Source: Enterocloster asparagiformis
Lineage (GTDB): Bacteria; Bacillota; Clostridia; Lachnospirales; Lachnospiraceae
Length of the DNA: 14,471 nucleotides
Direction of reading: 5' to 3'
Assembly: GCA_018380885.1 (NCBI GenBank)
Contig: JAGZSY010000063.1
Coordinates: 1 to 14,471 of the forward strand
The notes below the pieces were generated by a model. It saw nothing but the letters and a program-made list of their open reading frames with translations. It was not told the DNA's origin and ran no database searches. Within the stretch, counting starts at the first letter, position 1; each line of letters opens with the position of its first letter. Both the position numbers and the translations under genes were made by a program. This document shows, in pieces, positions 5,983-13,551 of this stretch.

Positions 5983-6004
5983 ACCTTTCTTCTCTGCTCT
6001 GACC

Positions 6005-6023
6005 TCGGGCCAACTTGGCCCGA
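6005..6023. repeat. intergenic palindrome copy 5 (longest arms)
   Basis: The core TCGGGCCAACTTGGCCCGA extends to perfect 13-base arms around one base (6001-6027). An outer TGCTC/GAGCA pair (5994-5998/6032-6036) could lengthen the hairpin. It begins 18 bases after the preceding stop codon. Confidence 0.8.
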
Positions 6024-6042
6024 GGTCTTATGAGCAGATGGC

Positions 6043-6076
6043 AAAGGGCGGCGCGTGAGAGCGGGCCGCCTTTTGT
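6043..6076 (+). terminator. possible terminator after the 66-residue gene
   Basis: GGCGGC (6047-6052) pairs with GCCGCC (6065-6070) around a 12-base loop, and AAAG before the stem can pair with the TTTT after it. The T-run is short (TTTTGTCATTT), so termination may be partial. Confidence 0.5.
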
Positions 6077-6137
6077 CATTTCCTCATAGGACAATCAGGG
6101 AATGGCATACACATGGAAGAAAGGGGGCGAATTATCC

Positions 6138-6401
6138 ATGCAAAATCAAATTCGTGTAGCGGAGCTTGCGGGCGTTGATATAACGGCGGTCAACAAAGAG
6201 GACTTAGTTGACGTGTCCGGGCTGATCTTCGACACCGCCGTTCCAAAAGAACAGCGGGCGGCGCAGGTGCTTCGCAAGGTAAAAAATCCTTACTGTTTCC
6301 GAGTGGGCGACATGGGCGTAAAGCTGGAATTTCTGGATAACGCCCCGCCCCTACAAGATTGCTTGAACGACTTCCTGGAGCGTAAAAAGAGCGGCCTATA
6401 A
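6138..6401 (+). CDS. DUF6870-like protein
   Basis: The 87-residue protein carries, at about 20-80, the pattern I associate with DUF6870 proteins of clostridial integrative elements: an acidic VDVSGLIFDTAVPKEQR segment, then LRKVKNPYCFRVGDMGVKLEF, then a short C-terminal helix. ATG 6138 is preferred over ATG 6102 because AGGGGGCG lies about 10 bases before it and the family-like part starts soon after. The function of the family is unknown; it regularly lies just upstream of the serine recombinase gene, as here. It has no membrane segment. The stop codon falls within the first of three overlapping hairpins that lead to the recombinase gene. Confidence 0.75.
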   Translation: MQNQIRVAELAGVDITAVNKEDLVDVSGLIFDTAVPKEQRAAQVLRKVKNPYCFRVGDMGVKLEFLDNAPPLQDCLNDFLERKKSGL

Positions 6402-6449
6402 CCGAAGGTTAGGCCGTCGTTTCGGCCTTTGGACGAGATTGCCAAAGGC
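6393..6449 (+). promoter_or_regulatory. three overlapping hairpins before the recombinase gene
   Basis: GGCCT.AACC/GGTT.AGGCC (6393-6415), AGGCCG/CGGCCT (6411-6428) and GCCTTTGG/CCAAAGGC (6426-6449, 9-base loop) overlap, so neighbours cannot form together. The middle one is followed only by TT. They could be terminators of the preceding gene or alternative folds controlling readthrough into the recombinase gene. Confidence 0.4.
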
Positions 6450-6458
6450 TCGACAACA

Positions 6459-6487
6459 TTGTTCCACCTGCCTATAAAGGGTATAAT
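6459..6487 (+). promoter_or_regulatory. probable promoter of the serine recombinase gene
   Basis: TTGTTC (6459-6464) and TATAAT (6482-6487) are 17 bases apart. The -10 box is perfect and the -35 box matches in its TTG only. Transcription would start near 6494, about 27 bases before the start codon, which has AAGGAGG at 6509-6515. Confidence 0.6.
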
Positions 6488-6520
6488 ATAGGTATAAGGT
6501 GATAAGGGAAGGAGGTTCAC

Positions 6521-8203
6521 ATGGCGCGCAAGAGCCGTGGTGTTATAGAAGCAGTAAAGCAAAAATTCAGGGTATGGAGAATTGCAATCTATATCCGCCT
6601 TTCCAAAGAGGACGCCCGGAGCTTCGACGAGAGCGAAAGCGTCGCAAATCAGCGGAAAATCATTGAAGAACATATCGCTAGTTTTAACGACGGCGACGAG
6701 TACATCATAGTTGACGAGTATGTGGACGACGGGATTTCCGGCACGACTGACGACGAGCGGGAGGACTTTCAACGGATGTTGGCCGACATTAAGAAGGGCC
6801 GCATAAACTGTGTGATTGTAAAAGACCTTGCCCGTTCCTTCCGCAATTACAGCGATCAGGGCTATTACTTAGATGATTGGTTCCCGAGATTTAACGTCCG
6901 TTTTATCTCCCTCTTTCATCAGCCGCTGGACAGCTATAAAGAGCCGCAGAATATGCGGAGTATCGCGGTTCCCATTCAGGGCGTTTTGAACGAAAACCAT
7001 TGTGCCGAGACTTCCGACAAGGTTCGGGAGGTGTTTGATATGAAGCGGCGCAACGGGGAGCATATCGGTTCCTTTGCGGCCTACGGCTACATAAAAGACC
7101 CCGAGGACAAAAACGCCTTGATTGTTGACGAGGAAGCCGCCGCAGTTGTCCGGGACATTTTCAGTATGTTTCTGGACGGCATGAGCAAAAACGCGATTGT
7201 CCACGACCTGAACGATCACGGGGTCCTTTGCCCCGCCGCCTACAAACGGGAGCGGTTAGGGCTTAAATACCAAAATCCGAGTATCGACCCGGCAAAGCGG
7301 CCCCTGTGGGGCGCTGTATCAATTACCAATATTCTAAAAAACCGTATGTATTGCGGGGATATGGTACAGGGCCGTTACCGGGTAAAAAGCTACAAGGTAC
7401 ACGTTCAGGAGCAGGTTCCCGAGGACGAATGGTATATCGTGGAGAATACCCACGAAGCCATTATTGACCGGGACACCTTCGAGAAGGTACAGCGCCTATT
7501 GTTCCGGGATACTCGAACGGCCCCGCAGAAAAAACAGATTTACTTGTTCAGTGGTTTTCTTCGCTGTGCTGACTGTGGCAAAGCTATGACCCGCAGCAAG
7601 GTGGGCGGGACGGTTTACTATTACTGCCGCACCTACAAAGACCAGTCAAAGAACGCTTGCACGAAACACACGATAAAGCATAACCGTTTAGAGGCGGCGG
7701 TGCTCTACGCAATCCAGCAACAGGTTTATTTGGCGGTGGACTACACAAAGACCATTGAACGGATAAACCGCGCCCCTCTCGTCAAGAGCCAATCAAAGAA
7801 GCTGGCCGACGCTATCGAGCAGAAGGAACGGGAGGTTTCCAAAATCGCCCGTTACAAACAGGCGATATACCAAGACTGGAAGGACGGGGAAATTACTCAT
7901 TCCGATTATCGTCACATGAAAGAGGATTACGAGGCGCAGGCCGAAGCCCTGAACGAAGTCATTGAAAAGCTCCGGGCCGAGCAAGCAGAACTTGAAAACG
8001 GCATTGACGCCGAGAATCCATTCTTAAAGGCGTTCCGGCAATTTCAGAATATTGACACACTGACAAGGGATGTACTGATTGAATTGGTTGACCATATCAA
8101 AGTGTATGAGGGCGGAAACATCAGCATAGTCTTTCGGTTTGCCGACGAGCTCCGCAGAATACAAGAGTTTATAGAGGTCAACAGCCAAAACGAAGCGGTT
8201 TAG
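6521..8203 (+). CDS. large serine recombinase (TndX/TnpX type)
   Basis: The 560-residue recombinase excises and inserts the element. The catalytic domain has the nucleophile in IAIYIRLSKED (S28), the DDGISGT motif (69-75) and DLARSFRNY (102-110) with the conserved arginines. The recombinase domain follows (about 185-300), then a zinc ribbon with C349, C352, C369 and C380, a long charged coiled coil (about 430-500), and a C-terminal DUF4368-like part near 510-555. Length and domain order match full-size TndX/TnpX proteins. AAGGAGG lies 5 bases before the ATG. The gene is the last of the element and ends inside its own terminator. Such enzymes usually recombine at a short core with a central GA dinucleotide. 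Confidence 0.95.
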   Translation: MARKSRGVIEAVKQKFRVWRIAIYIRLSKEDARSFDESESVANQRKIIEEHIASFNDGDEYIIVDEYVDDGISGTTDDEREDFQRMLADIKKGRINCVIVKDLARSFRNYSDQGYYLDDWFPRFNVRFISLFHQPLDSYKEPQNMRSIAVPIQGVLNENHCAETSDKVREVFDMKRRNGEHIGSFAAYGYIKDPEDKNALIVDEEAAAVVRDIFSMFLDGMSKNAIVHDLNDHGVLCPAAYKRERLGLKYQNPSIDPAKRPLWGAVSITNILKNRMYCGDMVQGRYRVKSYKVHVQEQVPEDEWYIVENTHEAIIDRDTFEKVQRLLFRDTRTAPQKKQIYLFSGFLRCADCGKAMTRSKVGGTVYYYCRTYKDQSKNACTKHTIKHNRLEAAVLYAIQQQVYLAVDYTKTIERINRAPLVKSQSKKLADAIEQKEREVSKIARYKQAIYQDWKDGEITHSDYRHMKEDYEAQAEALNEVIEKLRAEQAELENGIDAENPFLKAFRQFQNIDTLTRDVLIELVDHIKVYEGGNISIVFRFADELRRIQEFIEVNSQNEAV

Positions 8204-8217
8204 AAACCGCGTTTTAA
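8195..8217 (+). terminator. terminator of the recombinase gene
   Basis: GCGGTT (8195-8200) pairs with AACCGC (8205-8210) around TAGA, which contains the TAG stop codon of the gene. GTTTTAATT follows. The last bases overlap the stop codon of the minus-strand collagen-like gene. Confidence 0.65.
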
Positions 8218-8255
8218 TTGGTAGTCCATTTTCCTAATAAAACCGCTCCGGTGGG
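8204..8255. other. predicted right attachment junction of the element
   Basis: The recombinase ends at 8203 and the recognisable Gly-X-Y coding sequence begins at about 8247 on the minus strand. Between them the collagen frame reads VLLGKWTTN and stops, unlike the family. The crossover should therefore lie in this interval. The left junction is not in the window, so the att core cannot be fixed by comparison. Confidence 0.6.
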
Positions 8256-8612
8256 CCCCGTGGGTCCCATGGCTCCATTTGTTCCGTTTCTACCGGCCGG
8301 TCCCGCCGGCCCTGTGGGACCAGTGGCGCCGTTCAACCCGGGAACACCCGCTGGTCCTCTGGGCCCGGCAGGCCCCGTAGGTCCCACGTATCCCTGTGGC
8401 CCCATGGTTCCGGTGGGGCCCGTGACGCCCCGGGGTCCGACAGGCCCTGTGACGCCTCTGGGCCCGGCAGGCCCTGTGACGCCCCGCGGCCCTGTGGGAC
8501 CGCGACCGCAGCAGCAATGACAGCAGCGGCATTGGTCAAAGCAGCAGCAATCCGGCTGCGGGAGATTGAGATTGTCAGGTGAATTTATGCGATTAAAATG
8601 GCAGTTGTACAT
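8214..8612 (-). CDS. collagen-like (Gly-X-Y) spore-surface-type protein, 3' end cut by element insertion
   Basis: The 132-residue reading begins [20 protein letters not shown], continues with a cysteine cluster (nine Cys within [18 protein letters not shown]) and then 29 uninterrupted G-X-Y triplets rich in GPT, GPA and GPR. It ends in VLLGKWTTN with no C-terminal domain. Proteins of this kind in spore-formers (BclA-like exosporium filaments) normally continue with more repeats and a globular C-terminal domain, so the 3' part appears lost to the recombinase-type element next door. AAGGAGA lies 7 bases before the ATG. The upstream region carries a SigK-like promoter. The location on the spore surface is inferred from the family and the promoter. 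The truncated product may still be made. Confidence 0.8.
   Translation of the reverse strand: MYNCHFNRINSPDNLNLPQPDCCCFDQCRCCHCCCGRGPTGPRGVTGPAGPRGVTGPVGPRGVTGPTGTMGPQGYVGPTGPAGPRGPAGVPGLNGATGPTGPAGPAGRNGTNGAMGPTGPTGAVLLGKWTTN
8416..8496. repeat. three tandem 27-bp units in the collagen-like gene
   Basis: Units at 8416-8442, 8443-8469 and 8470-8496 share GGCCCtGTGACGCC and encode three 9-residue blocks of the form GPRGVTGPx on the minus strand. They are imperfect copies and part of the coding repeat, likely to vary in number by slippage. Confidence 0.7.
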
Positions 8613-8690
8613 GACGGTGTCTCCTTATCCGCAATCACGGCTGATCCGGAGCCTGAGGCCGCAGGGATGCCTGTGAATGCTTATATACAG

Positions 8691-8719
8691 TACCATATGA
8701 GGGGAAAACAAGTTTGGTG
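8691..8719 (-). promoter_or_regulatory. SigK-like sporulation promoter of the collagen-like gene
   Basis: On the minus strand CACC (8719-8716) is followed after 16 bases by CATATGGTA (8699-8691), which fits the SigK pattern of an AC-containing -35 box and CATA-N3-TA. Transcription would start about 70 bases before the ATG. An overlapping SigA-type reading (TTGTTT, 18 bases, TATATA) is also possible. Confidence 0.5.
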
Positions 8720-8765
8720 ATGGGGACGGGATTGGCAAAATTGGCAGAAAAATGCAGATTAAAAA

Positions 8766-8794
8766 TTGACTGGATTGTGAAAAAAGACTATAAT
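8766..8794 (+). promoter_or_regulatory. SigA promoter of the cyclic-di-GMP gene
   Basis: TTGACT (8766-8771) and TATAAT (8789-8794) are exactly 17 bases apart, one mismatch from consensus. Transcription would start near 8801, about 40 bases before the ATG at 8842. The promoter diverges from that of the collagen-like gene. Confidence 0.8.
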
Positions 8795-8841
8795 AAAACT
8801 GGCTTTTAAAATTACAATGCGCGGATGAAAATGAGGATTTT

Positions 8842-11800
8842 ATGGAAATCAACATGGAATTCAACAGGGAAAACAGGGATACCAGAATTTTTGTTGTGGA
8901 CGATCATTACCGGATCGTATACTTTAACCATGCGCTCCGGCGGGTTTTCCCGTCCCTTCAAACAGAGGATTTGTGCTACCGCTCGCTCTGCGGGGAACCT
9001 GCGCCCTGCCCGGACTGCCCTCTGGGACAGGATGAGGGAAACGACAGAATTTATTACAACCAACAGGTGGACCAGTGGGTGGAGGTCAGCGCCGGCCGCA
9101 TTGAGTGGCCGGGGGAGGGCCGCTGCCACGCTGTTTTTGCCCGCAAGATGCAGGAGGGCAACCGGGACCTGTTCTTCAATTTGACCAGCACATCCGCCTA
9201 CGATATGCTTTTTGAAATTAATCTGACCAGGGGGATCTTCAAAGTCCTCTATTATCTGGAGGGGAAATTTGATATTTCAGTTTCCGGAGGGGAACTGGCT
9301 TCGGGCGTGGAGACGGCTGCCCAGTCCCTGGTCCACCCGGATGACCGGGAGGTGTTCCGGAAGTTCTGGAACCTGGACAGCCTGATGAACCGCCTGACGG
9401 CCGAGCCCAGCCATAAAATACTGACAAGCCAATTCCGCTGCAAGCGGGCGGACGGCGGCGATTGCTGGGTGACTCAGACAGTTGTGCCTGTGCGCCACGG
9501 GGGAAACGCAGACGAGCTCCTCATGTGCTTCATCCAGGATATCGATGAGCAGAAACGGCGTGAGCTGGAATTGCGGAACCGCTTCTGCATACAGGACGCC
9601 AGCGTGGATCCTCTGACCGGCGTGTACCGCAGAGCCGCCTTTTTCCAGAAGGCCGGTCAGTTCCTAAAGCAGGCAGGCTCGGAGCCGTACTGCCTTATGG
9701 CCGTAGACATCGAGCATTTTAAACTGTTCAACGAGTGGTACGGCCAGGAGGAGGGGGACCGCTTCCTTGTAAATATGGGCGCCTATCTCAGGGAGCAGCT
9801 GCAGATTACCGGCGGAGTGGCCGGATATATGGGGGGAGATGACTTTGGGATCATCCTGCCGGACCGCCAGGACGTGCTGGAACGGCTTCAGCGCAAGATG
9901 ATCGGCTACGCGAAGGAGCGGTGCGGAAACGCCGGATTCCAGCCGGCTTTCGGCATTTATCCCATCGGAGACCGGAGCATATCGGTCAGCACAATGTACG
10001 ACCGGGCGGTGATCGCCCTCGGCGGAGTGAAGGGGAATTATGCCCGCAGGTCCTGCCGCTATGATGCCGGGATGAAGCGGAAGCTGGAGGAGAACCATAT
10101 GCTCCTGTCCGACGTGCAGCGGGCCCTGGAGCGGGGCGAGTTTACATTTTACGCCCAGCCCAAGTGCAATATGGCGACGGGCAAAATCATCGGCTTGGAA
10201 TCCCTGGTGCGCTGGAATCACCCGGAGCGCGGCCTGATCGCGCCGGGGGAGTTCATCCCGCTGTTGGAAGAAAATGGTTTTATTACAAACCTGGATCTGT
10301 ATATCTGGGATAAGGTCTGCTTCTGCCTGAAAAACTGGATTCAAGGCGGCCACCGCCCGGTGCCCATCTCTGTCAATGTCTCCCGAGTGGATGTGTACAC
10401 CCTGAATGTGGTGGAGGTGATGAGGGGGCTGACGGACAAATACGACCTGGATCCGCGGCTCCTGGAGGTGGAGATCACGGAGAGCGCTTACGCGGAGGAC
10501 GCGACTGCGGTGACCGCTGTGGTGGAAGGCCTCAGGGAGGCCGGCTTTACCGTGCTCATGGATGATTTTGGGAGCGGCTATTCCTCCCTGAATATGCTGA
10601 AGGACGTCAATGTGGACGTGCTCAAAATCGACATGAAGTTCCTGGATATGGACGAGCAGAGCGTGGGCAAGGGCGTGGGCATCCTGGAAGCCATCGCCAA
10701 CATGGCCAGGCTCATGGGCATGCGCCTGATCGCTGAGGGAGTCGAGACCAGGGAGCAGGTGGATTTTCTGCTCAACATCGGCTGTATTTACGGCCAGGGA
10801 TATTATTTTTACCGCCCCATGCCCATTGAGGTCCTGGAAAAGCAGTTGGGGGATGAGAGCAATGTGGACTTCCGCGGGCTGTCGGCTCCCAAGGTGGAGC
10901 GCCTGGGGCTGGACGAGCTCCTGCGCGGGGGCGTGGCCAGCGATATCCTGATCAACAATATTCTGGGCGGGGTGGCGTTTTACGATGTGTGCGACGGCCG
11001 GCTGGAGCTGACCAGGGCCAATGAACAGTACTACAAGGTGACGCGGACCAACCCCGTGGATTTGGAGGAATACAGGAAAACGATCCTGGATGGGATTTAC
11101 CCGGAGGACAGGGCGGCGGCCATGGATATTTTCCGGCGCGCGCGCCAGGAGCCTTTAAAGGGGGCCGAGGGGGATATACGGCGCCGCTGCGACGGGGAGG
11201 GCCTTCTGTGGATCCATCTGCGGGTGTACTATCTGCGGGAGCAGGGCGGACACCAGCTATTTTACGGGGCTATCAGCGATGTGACGGAGCAGAAGCAGAG
11301 GGAGCAGAAGCTGGAGGCATCCCAGAGGGCGCTGACTGCTATGGTGCGCGGCGCGGAAGACGACGAGGGGCTGAAGGCGCTGACCCAGGAGAACCGCGGA
11401 GCGGCCGCGGCCATTTTCGCGCAGATGGTTCCCGGCGGTATGATCGGCGGGTACTGCGAGGAGGGCTTTCCGCTGTATTTTGCCAACCGGGAGATGGTCA
11501 GGCTTTTGGGATACGGTTCTTATGCGGAATTTTCCGCGGCCATCCGCGGCATGGTGATCAATACCATCCATCCCGACGACCGCCTGAGGGTGGCGGAGGA
11601 CATCGGCAATATGGACGAACCGGGAAAGGAATACAGCACCACCTACCGCATGATGAAAAGCAACGGCGCCTGGTTCTGGGCCATGGACAAGGGCAGAATC
11701 ATAGAGACGGATGAGGGGCGGCTGGCGATTATCAGCGTCTGCACGGATATATCTGAACCCATGGCTATGCAGAAGCTTTTGGCGGAAGAAAACCGGGAGA

Positions 11801-13551
11801 TCATCCGGCAGAACCGGGAACTGCATTTCCTGAACAACGGCACGCCGGGAGGCTATCACTGCTGTATGAATGACGGCGCCCTCTCTTTTGTCTACATGAG
11901 CAACCGTTTTGTGGAGATTCTCGGCTGGAGCCGGGATGAAATCCGGTCCAAATTTGCCAATAGCATGATCAATATGGTTCACCCGGCTGACTGGAAGCTG
12001 GTGGAGGAGGCCCTGGGCAAGCTGGAGGAGAACGGTGAGGCCGTGGATTTGCAGATCCGGCTTACGGGCGGTTCCGGCTATATCTGGGTCATGGAACAGA
12101 TTCGGCTGAGAGGGGACCAGGGGCATGTATTGGTGCACGGGGTGGCCATGGACGTGACCGGTCTCAAACAGAAGGAGCACGAGCTGTGGGTGGCCGGAAA
12201 GCGGACGGAGAGCATCCTCAAACAGGCCGGTCTCAACTGCTGGGACTGGGACTTTGAGAAGAACACGCTGATTTTGACCAATGTGGTGCAGAATGTGGAA
12301 TTGATCAGCACATACGAGGTATTCCGCGGCGGCGAGGTGACGGTGACGGATTTCCCGGAACGGGTCTTTGCGGATTTCTGCCTGCAAGAGTCGGGCAGGG
12401 AAAAATACCGCCGGTTTACGGAGCAGGTGCGCCGCGGGGAAAACTGCGAGAGCAATACCTGCGATGTCCCGGTGCGCGTGCGCGGCGGGAAAACAGTCTG
12501 GGTGCGGGTGGGCTGCGAGACGATCCGGGACGAGGAGGGAAAGCCGGTCCGGGCCGTGGGCTACTACACGGATGTCACCGAGCAGAAAAACGAGGCCCTG
12601 TACCGGGAGGAGCAGTTAAAGACCCTGAAATTCCTGCGCAGCCAGGCCACCTATGATTTCCAGGTAAACCTGACCGCGGACGCCCTTATAAGCGGAGAGG
12701 GCTGCGAACAATGGATGACCCAGGCGGGTATACCGGAGGGAAGCTACTCCTCGGCCGTCACCTATTTAAACGAGCGTCTGGTGATGCCTGAGTTCCAGGC
12801 CGCGGTGGCTAAGTTTCTGGACCGCGGCCGCCTGCTGGATTTGTACCGGGCCGGGATTGTCACGGACAGCCTGGAGTACCGCAGGATTGACCGGAACCAG
12901 GTGCGGTGGATGAAGGCGGTGATGTACCTGATGCAGATCGGGGATCGGCCGGATGTGTACTCCTGCGTCTTTGTCATGGACATAGACGAGCAGAAGAGCC
13001 AGGAGCTGAAGCTGAGAAAGCTGGCGGCCACGGACTCCCTCACCGGGCTCTACAACCGGCAGAGCGGGGTGGCGCGCATCCGCGAGTACCTCTTAAGCAT
13101 GGAGGAGGGGGAGACGGCGGCGCTGATCATGCTGGACCTGGACGATTTCAAGGCGGTCAACGATGTGTTCGGCCACGCCTGCGGGGATCGGATCATTTCC
13201 GATAGCGCGGCCAAGCTGAAACGGTTTTTCCGGGAAAAGGACGTGGTGTGCCGCATAGGAGGCGACGAATTTCTTATCCTGTGCAAGGAAATCCGGCAGG
13301 AGGACGCGGACCGGAAGATGGATTTTATCGTGCGCTCTATGGAGAGCATCCTCAGCCACGGCGACAGGGAAATCCGCTTTTCCGTCTCAGTGGGCTACGC
13401 CATGGCGCCGGATCAGGGCGGAGCTTTTGAGGAGCTCTATCAGAAGGCGGATATCGCGCTGTTTGCCGCCAAGATGGATGGGAAGGGCAGGTATAAGCGC
13501 TACGAGCCGTCTATGAAGGCGGTCCGCTTTGAGCTGGCGGACAGGGATTGA
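8842..13551 (+). CDS. multi-PAS GGDEF-EAL-PAS-GGDEF protein of cyclic-di-GMP turnover
   Basis: The 1569-residue protein has no membrane segment and should be a cytoplasmic sensor. In order: a short PAS-like part with C45, C50, C56 and C59; a second PAS-like part (about 112-250); a first GGDEF domain (254-415) with the altered motif GGDDF (331-335) and no RxxD inhibitory site; an EAL domain (about 430-680) with ESL (453-455), DDFGSG (574-579) and AEGVET (631-636), so the catalytic acids look intact; about five PAS-type domains (703-818, 860-975, 996-1108, 1130-1248, 1265-1385); and a second GGDEF domain (1395-1555) with GGDEF (1473-1477) and the inhibitory site REKD (1464-1467). It should be able both to break down and to make cyclic di-GMP. 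GAGG lies 5 bases before the ATG. Confidence 0.93.
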   Translation: MEINMEFNRENRDTRIFVVDDHYRIVYFNHALRRVFPSLQTEDLCYRSLCGEPAPCPDCPLGQDEGNDRIYYNQQVDQWVEVSAGRIEWPGEGRCHAVFARKMQEGNRDLFFNLTSTSAYDMLFEINLTRGIFKVLYYLEGKFDISVSGGELASGVETAAQSLVHPDDREVFRKFWNLDSLMNRLTAEPSHKILTSQFRCKRADGGDCWVTQTVVPVRHGGNADELLMCFIQDIDEQKRRELELRNRFCIQDASVDPLTGVYRRAAFFQKAGQFLKQAGSEPYCLMAVDIEHFKLFNEWYGQEEGDRFLVNMGAYLREQLQITGGVAGYMGGDDFGIILPDRQDVLERLQRKMIGYAKERCGNAGFQPAFGIYPIGDRSISVSTMYDRAVIALGGVKGNYARRSCRYDAGMKRKLEENHMLLSDVQRALERGEFTFYAQPKCNMATGKIIGLESLVRWNHPERGLIAPGEFIPLLEENGFITNLDLYIWDKVCFCLKNWIQGGHRPVPISVNVSRVDVYTLNVVEVMRGLTDKYDLDPRLLEVEITESAYAEDATAVTAVVEGLREAGFTVLMDDFGSGYSSLNMLKDVNVDVLKIDMKFLDMDEQSVGKGVGILEAIANMARLMGMRLIAEGVETREQVDFLLNIGCIYGQGYYFYRPMPIEVLEKQLGDESNVDFRGLSAPKVERLGLDELLRGGVASDILINNILGGVAFYDVCDGRLELTRANEQYYKVTRTNPVDLEEYRKTILDGIYPEDRAAAMDIFRRARQEPLKGAEGDIRRRCDGEGLLWIHLRVYYLREQGGHQLFYGAISDVTEQKQREQKLEASQRALTAMVRGAEDDEGLKALTQENRGAAAAIFAQMVPGGMIGGYCEEGFPLYFANREMVRLLGYGSYAEFSAAIRGMVINTIHPDDRLRVAEDIGNMDEPGKEYSTTYRMMKSNGAWFWAMDKGRIIETDEGRLAIISVCTDISEPMAMQKLLAEENREIIRQNRELHFLNNGTPGGYHCCMNDGALSFVYMSNRFVEILGWSRDEIRSKFANSMINMVHPADWKLVEEALGKLEENGEAVDLQIRLTGGSGYIWVMEQIRLRGDQGHVLVHGVAMDVTGLKQKEHELWVAGKRTESILKQAGLNCWDWDFEKNTLILTNVVQNVELISTYEVFRGGEVTVTDFPERVFADFCLQESGREKYRRFTEQVRRGENCESNTCDVPVRVRGGKTVWVRVGCETIRDEEGKPVRAVGYYTDVTEQKNEALYREEQLKTLKFLRSQATYDFQVNLTADALISGEGCEQWMTQAGIPEGSYSSAVTYLNERLVMPEFQAAVAKFLDRGRLLDLYRAGIVTDSLEYRRIDRNQVRWMKAVMYLMQIGDRPDVYSCVFVMDIDEQKSQELKLRKLAATDSLTGLYNRQSGVARIREYLLSMEEGETAALIMLDLDDFKAVNDVFGHACGDRIISDSAAKLKRFFREKDVVCRIGGDEFLILCKEIRQEDADRKMDFIVRSMESILSHGDREIRFSVSVGYAMAPDQGGAFEELYQKADIALFAAKMDGKGRYKRYEPSMKAVRFELADRD

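Larger units (their letters stand above)
1..8250. mobile_element. right-hand part of an integrative (probably conjugative or mobilizable) element, serine-recombinase type
   Basis: The stretch ends with a large serine recombinase whose stop codon abuts a truncated chromosomal gene, the usual layout of TndX/TnpX-type elements. Other element-type genes are an XRE regulator, a sigma-region-4-like protein and a DUF6870-like protein. Five copies of one intergenic palindrome occur only here. An AT-rich exporter operon (about 640-4320) sits as cargo in a less AT-rich backbone. No relaxase, VirB4 or coupling protein is in the window, so conjugation genes, if present, lie to the left. The right boundary is placed between 8204 and 8255 by inference; the left end is not visible. 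Confidence 0.8.

Noticed and set aside
6026..6088. Short ORF between palindrome copy 5 and the DUF6870-like gene
   Set aside because: It has no ribosome binding site, and most of it is the terminator hairpin.
8416..8496. 27-bp repeats as a CRISPR array
   Set aside because: The units are directly adjacent with no spacers, and they encode in-frame G-X-Y blocks.
8218..8539. Several Pro- or Arg-rich frames on both strands over the collagen-like repeat
   Set aside because: They are mirror frames of a GC-rich Gly-X-Y repeat. Only the minus-strand frame with a ribosome binding site, cysteine head and G-X-Y pattern makes sense.
11257..12387. 376-codon minus-strand frame in the cyclic-di-GMP gene
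   Set aside because: It is a shadow frame typical of GC-rich coding sequence. The plus-strand frame has continuous PAS-domain character.
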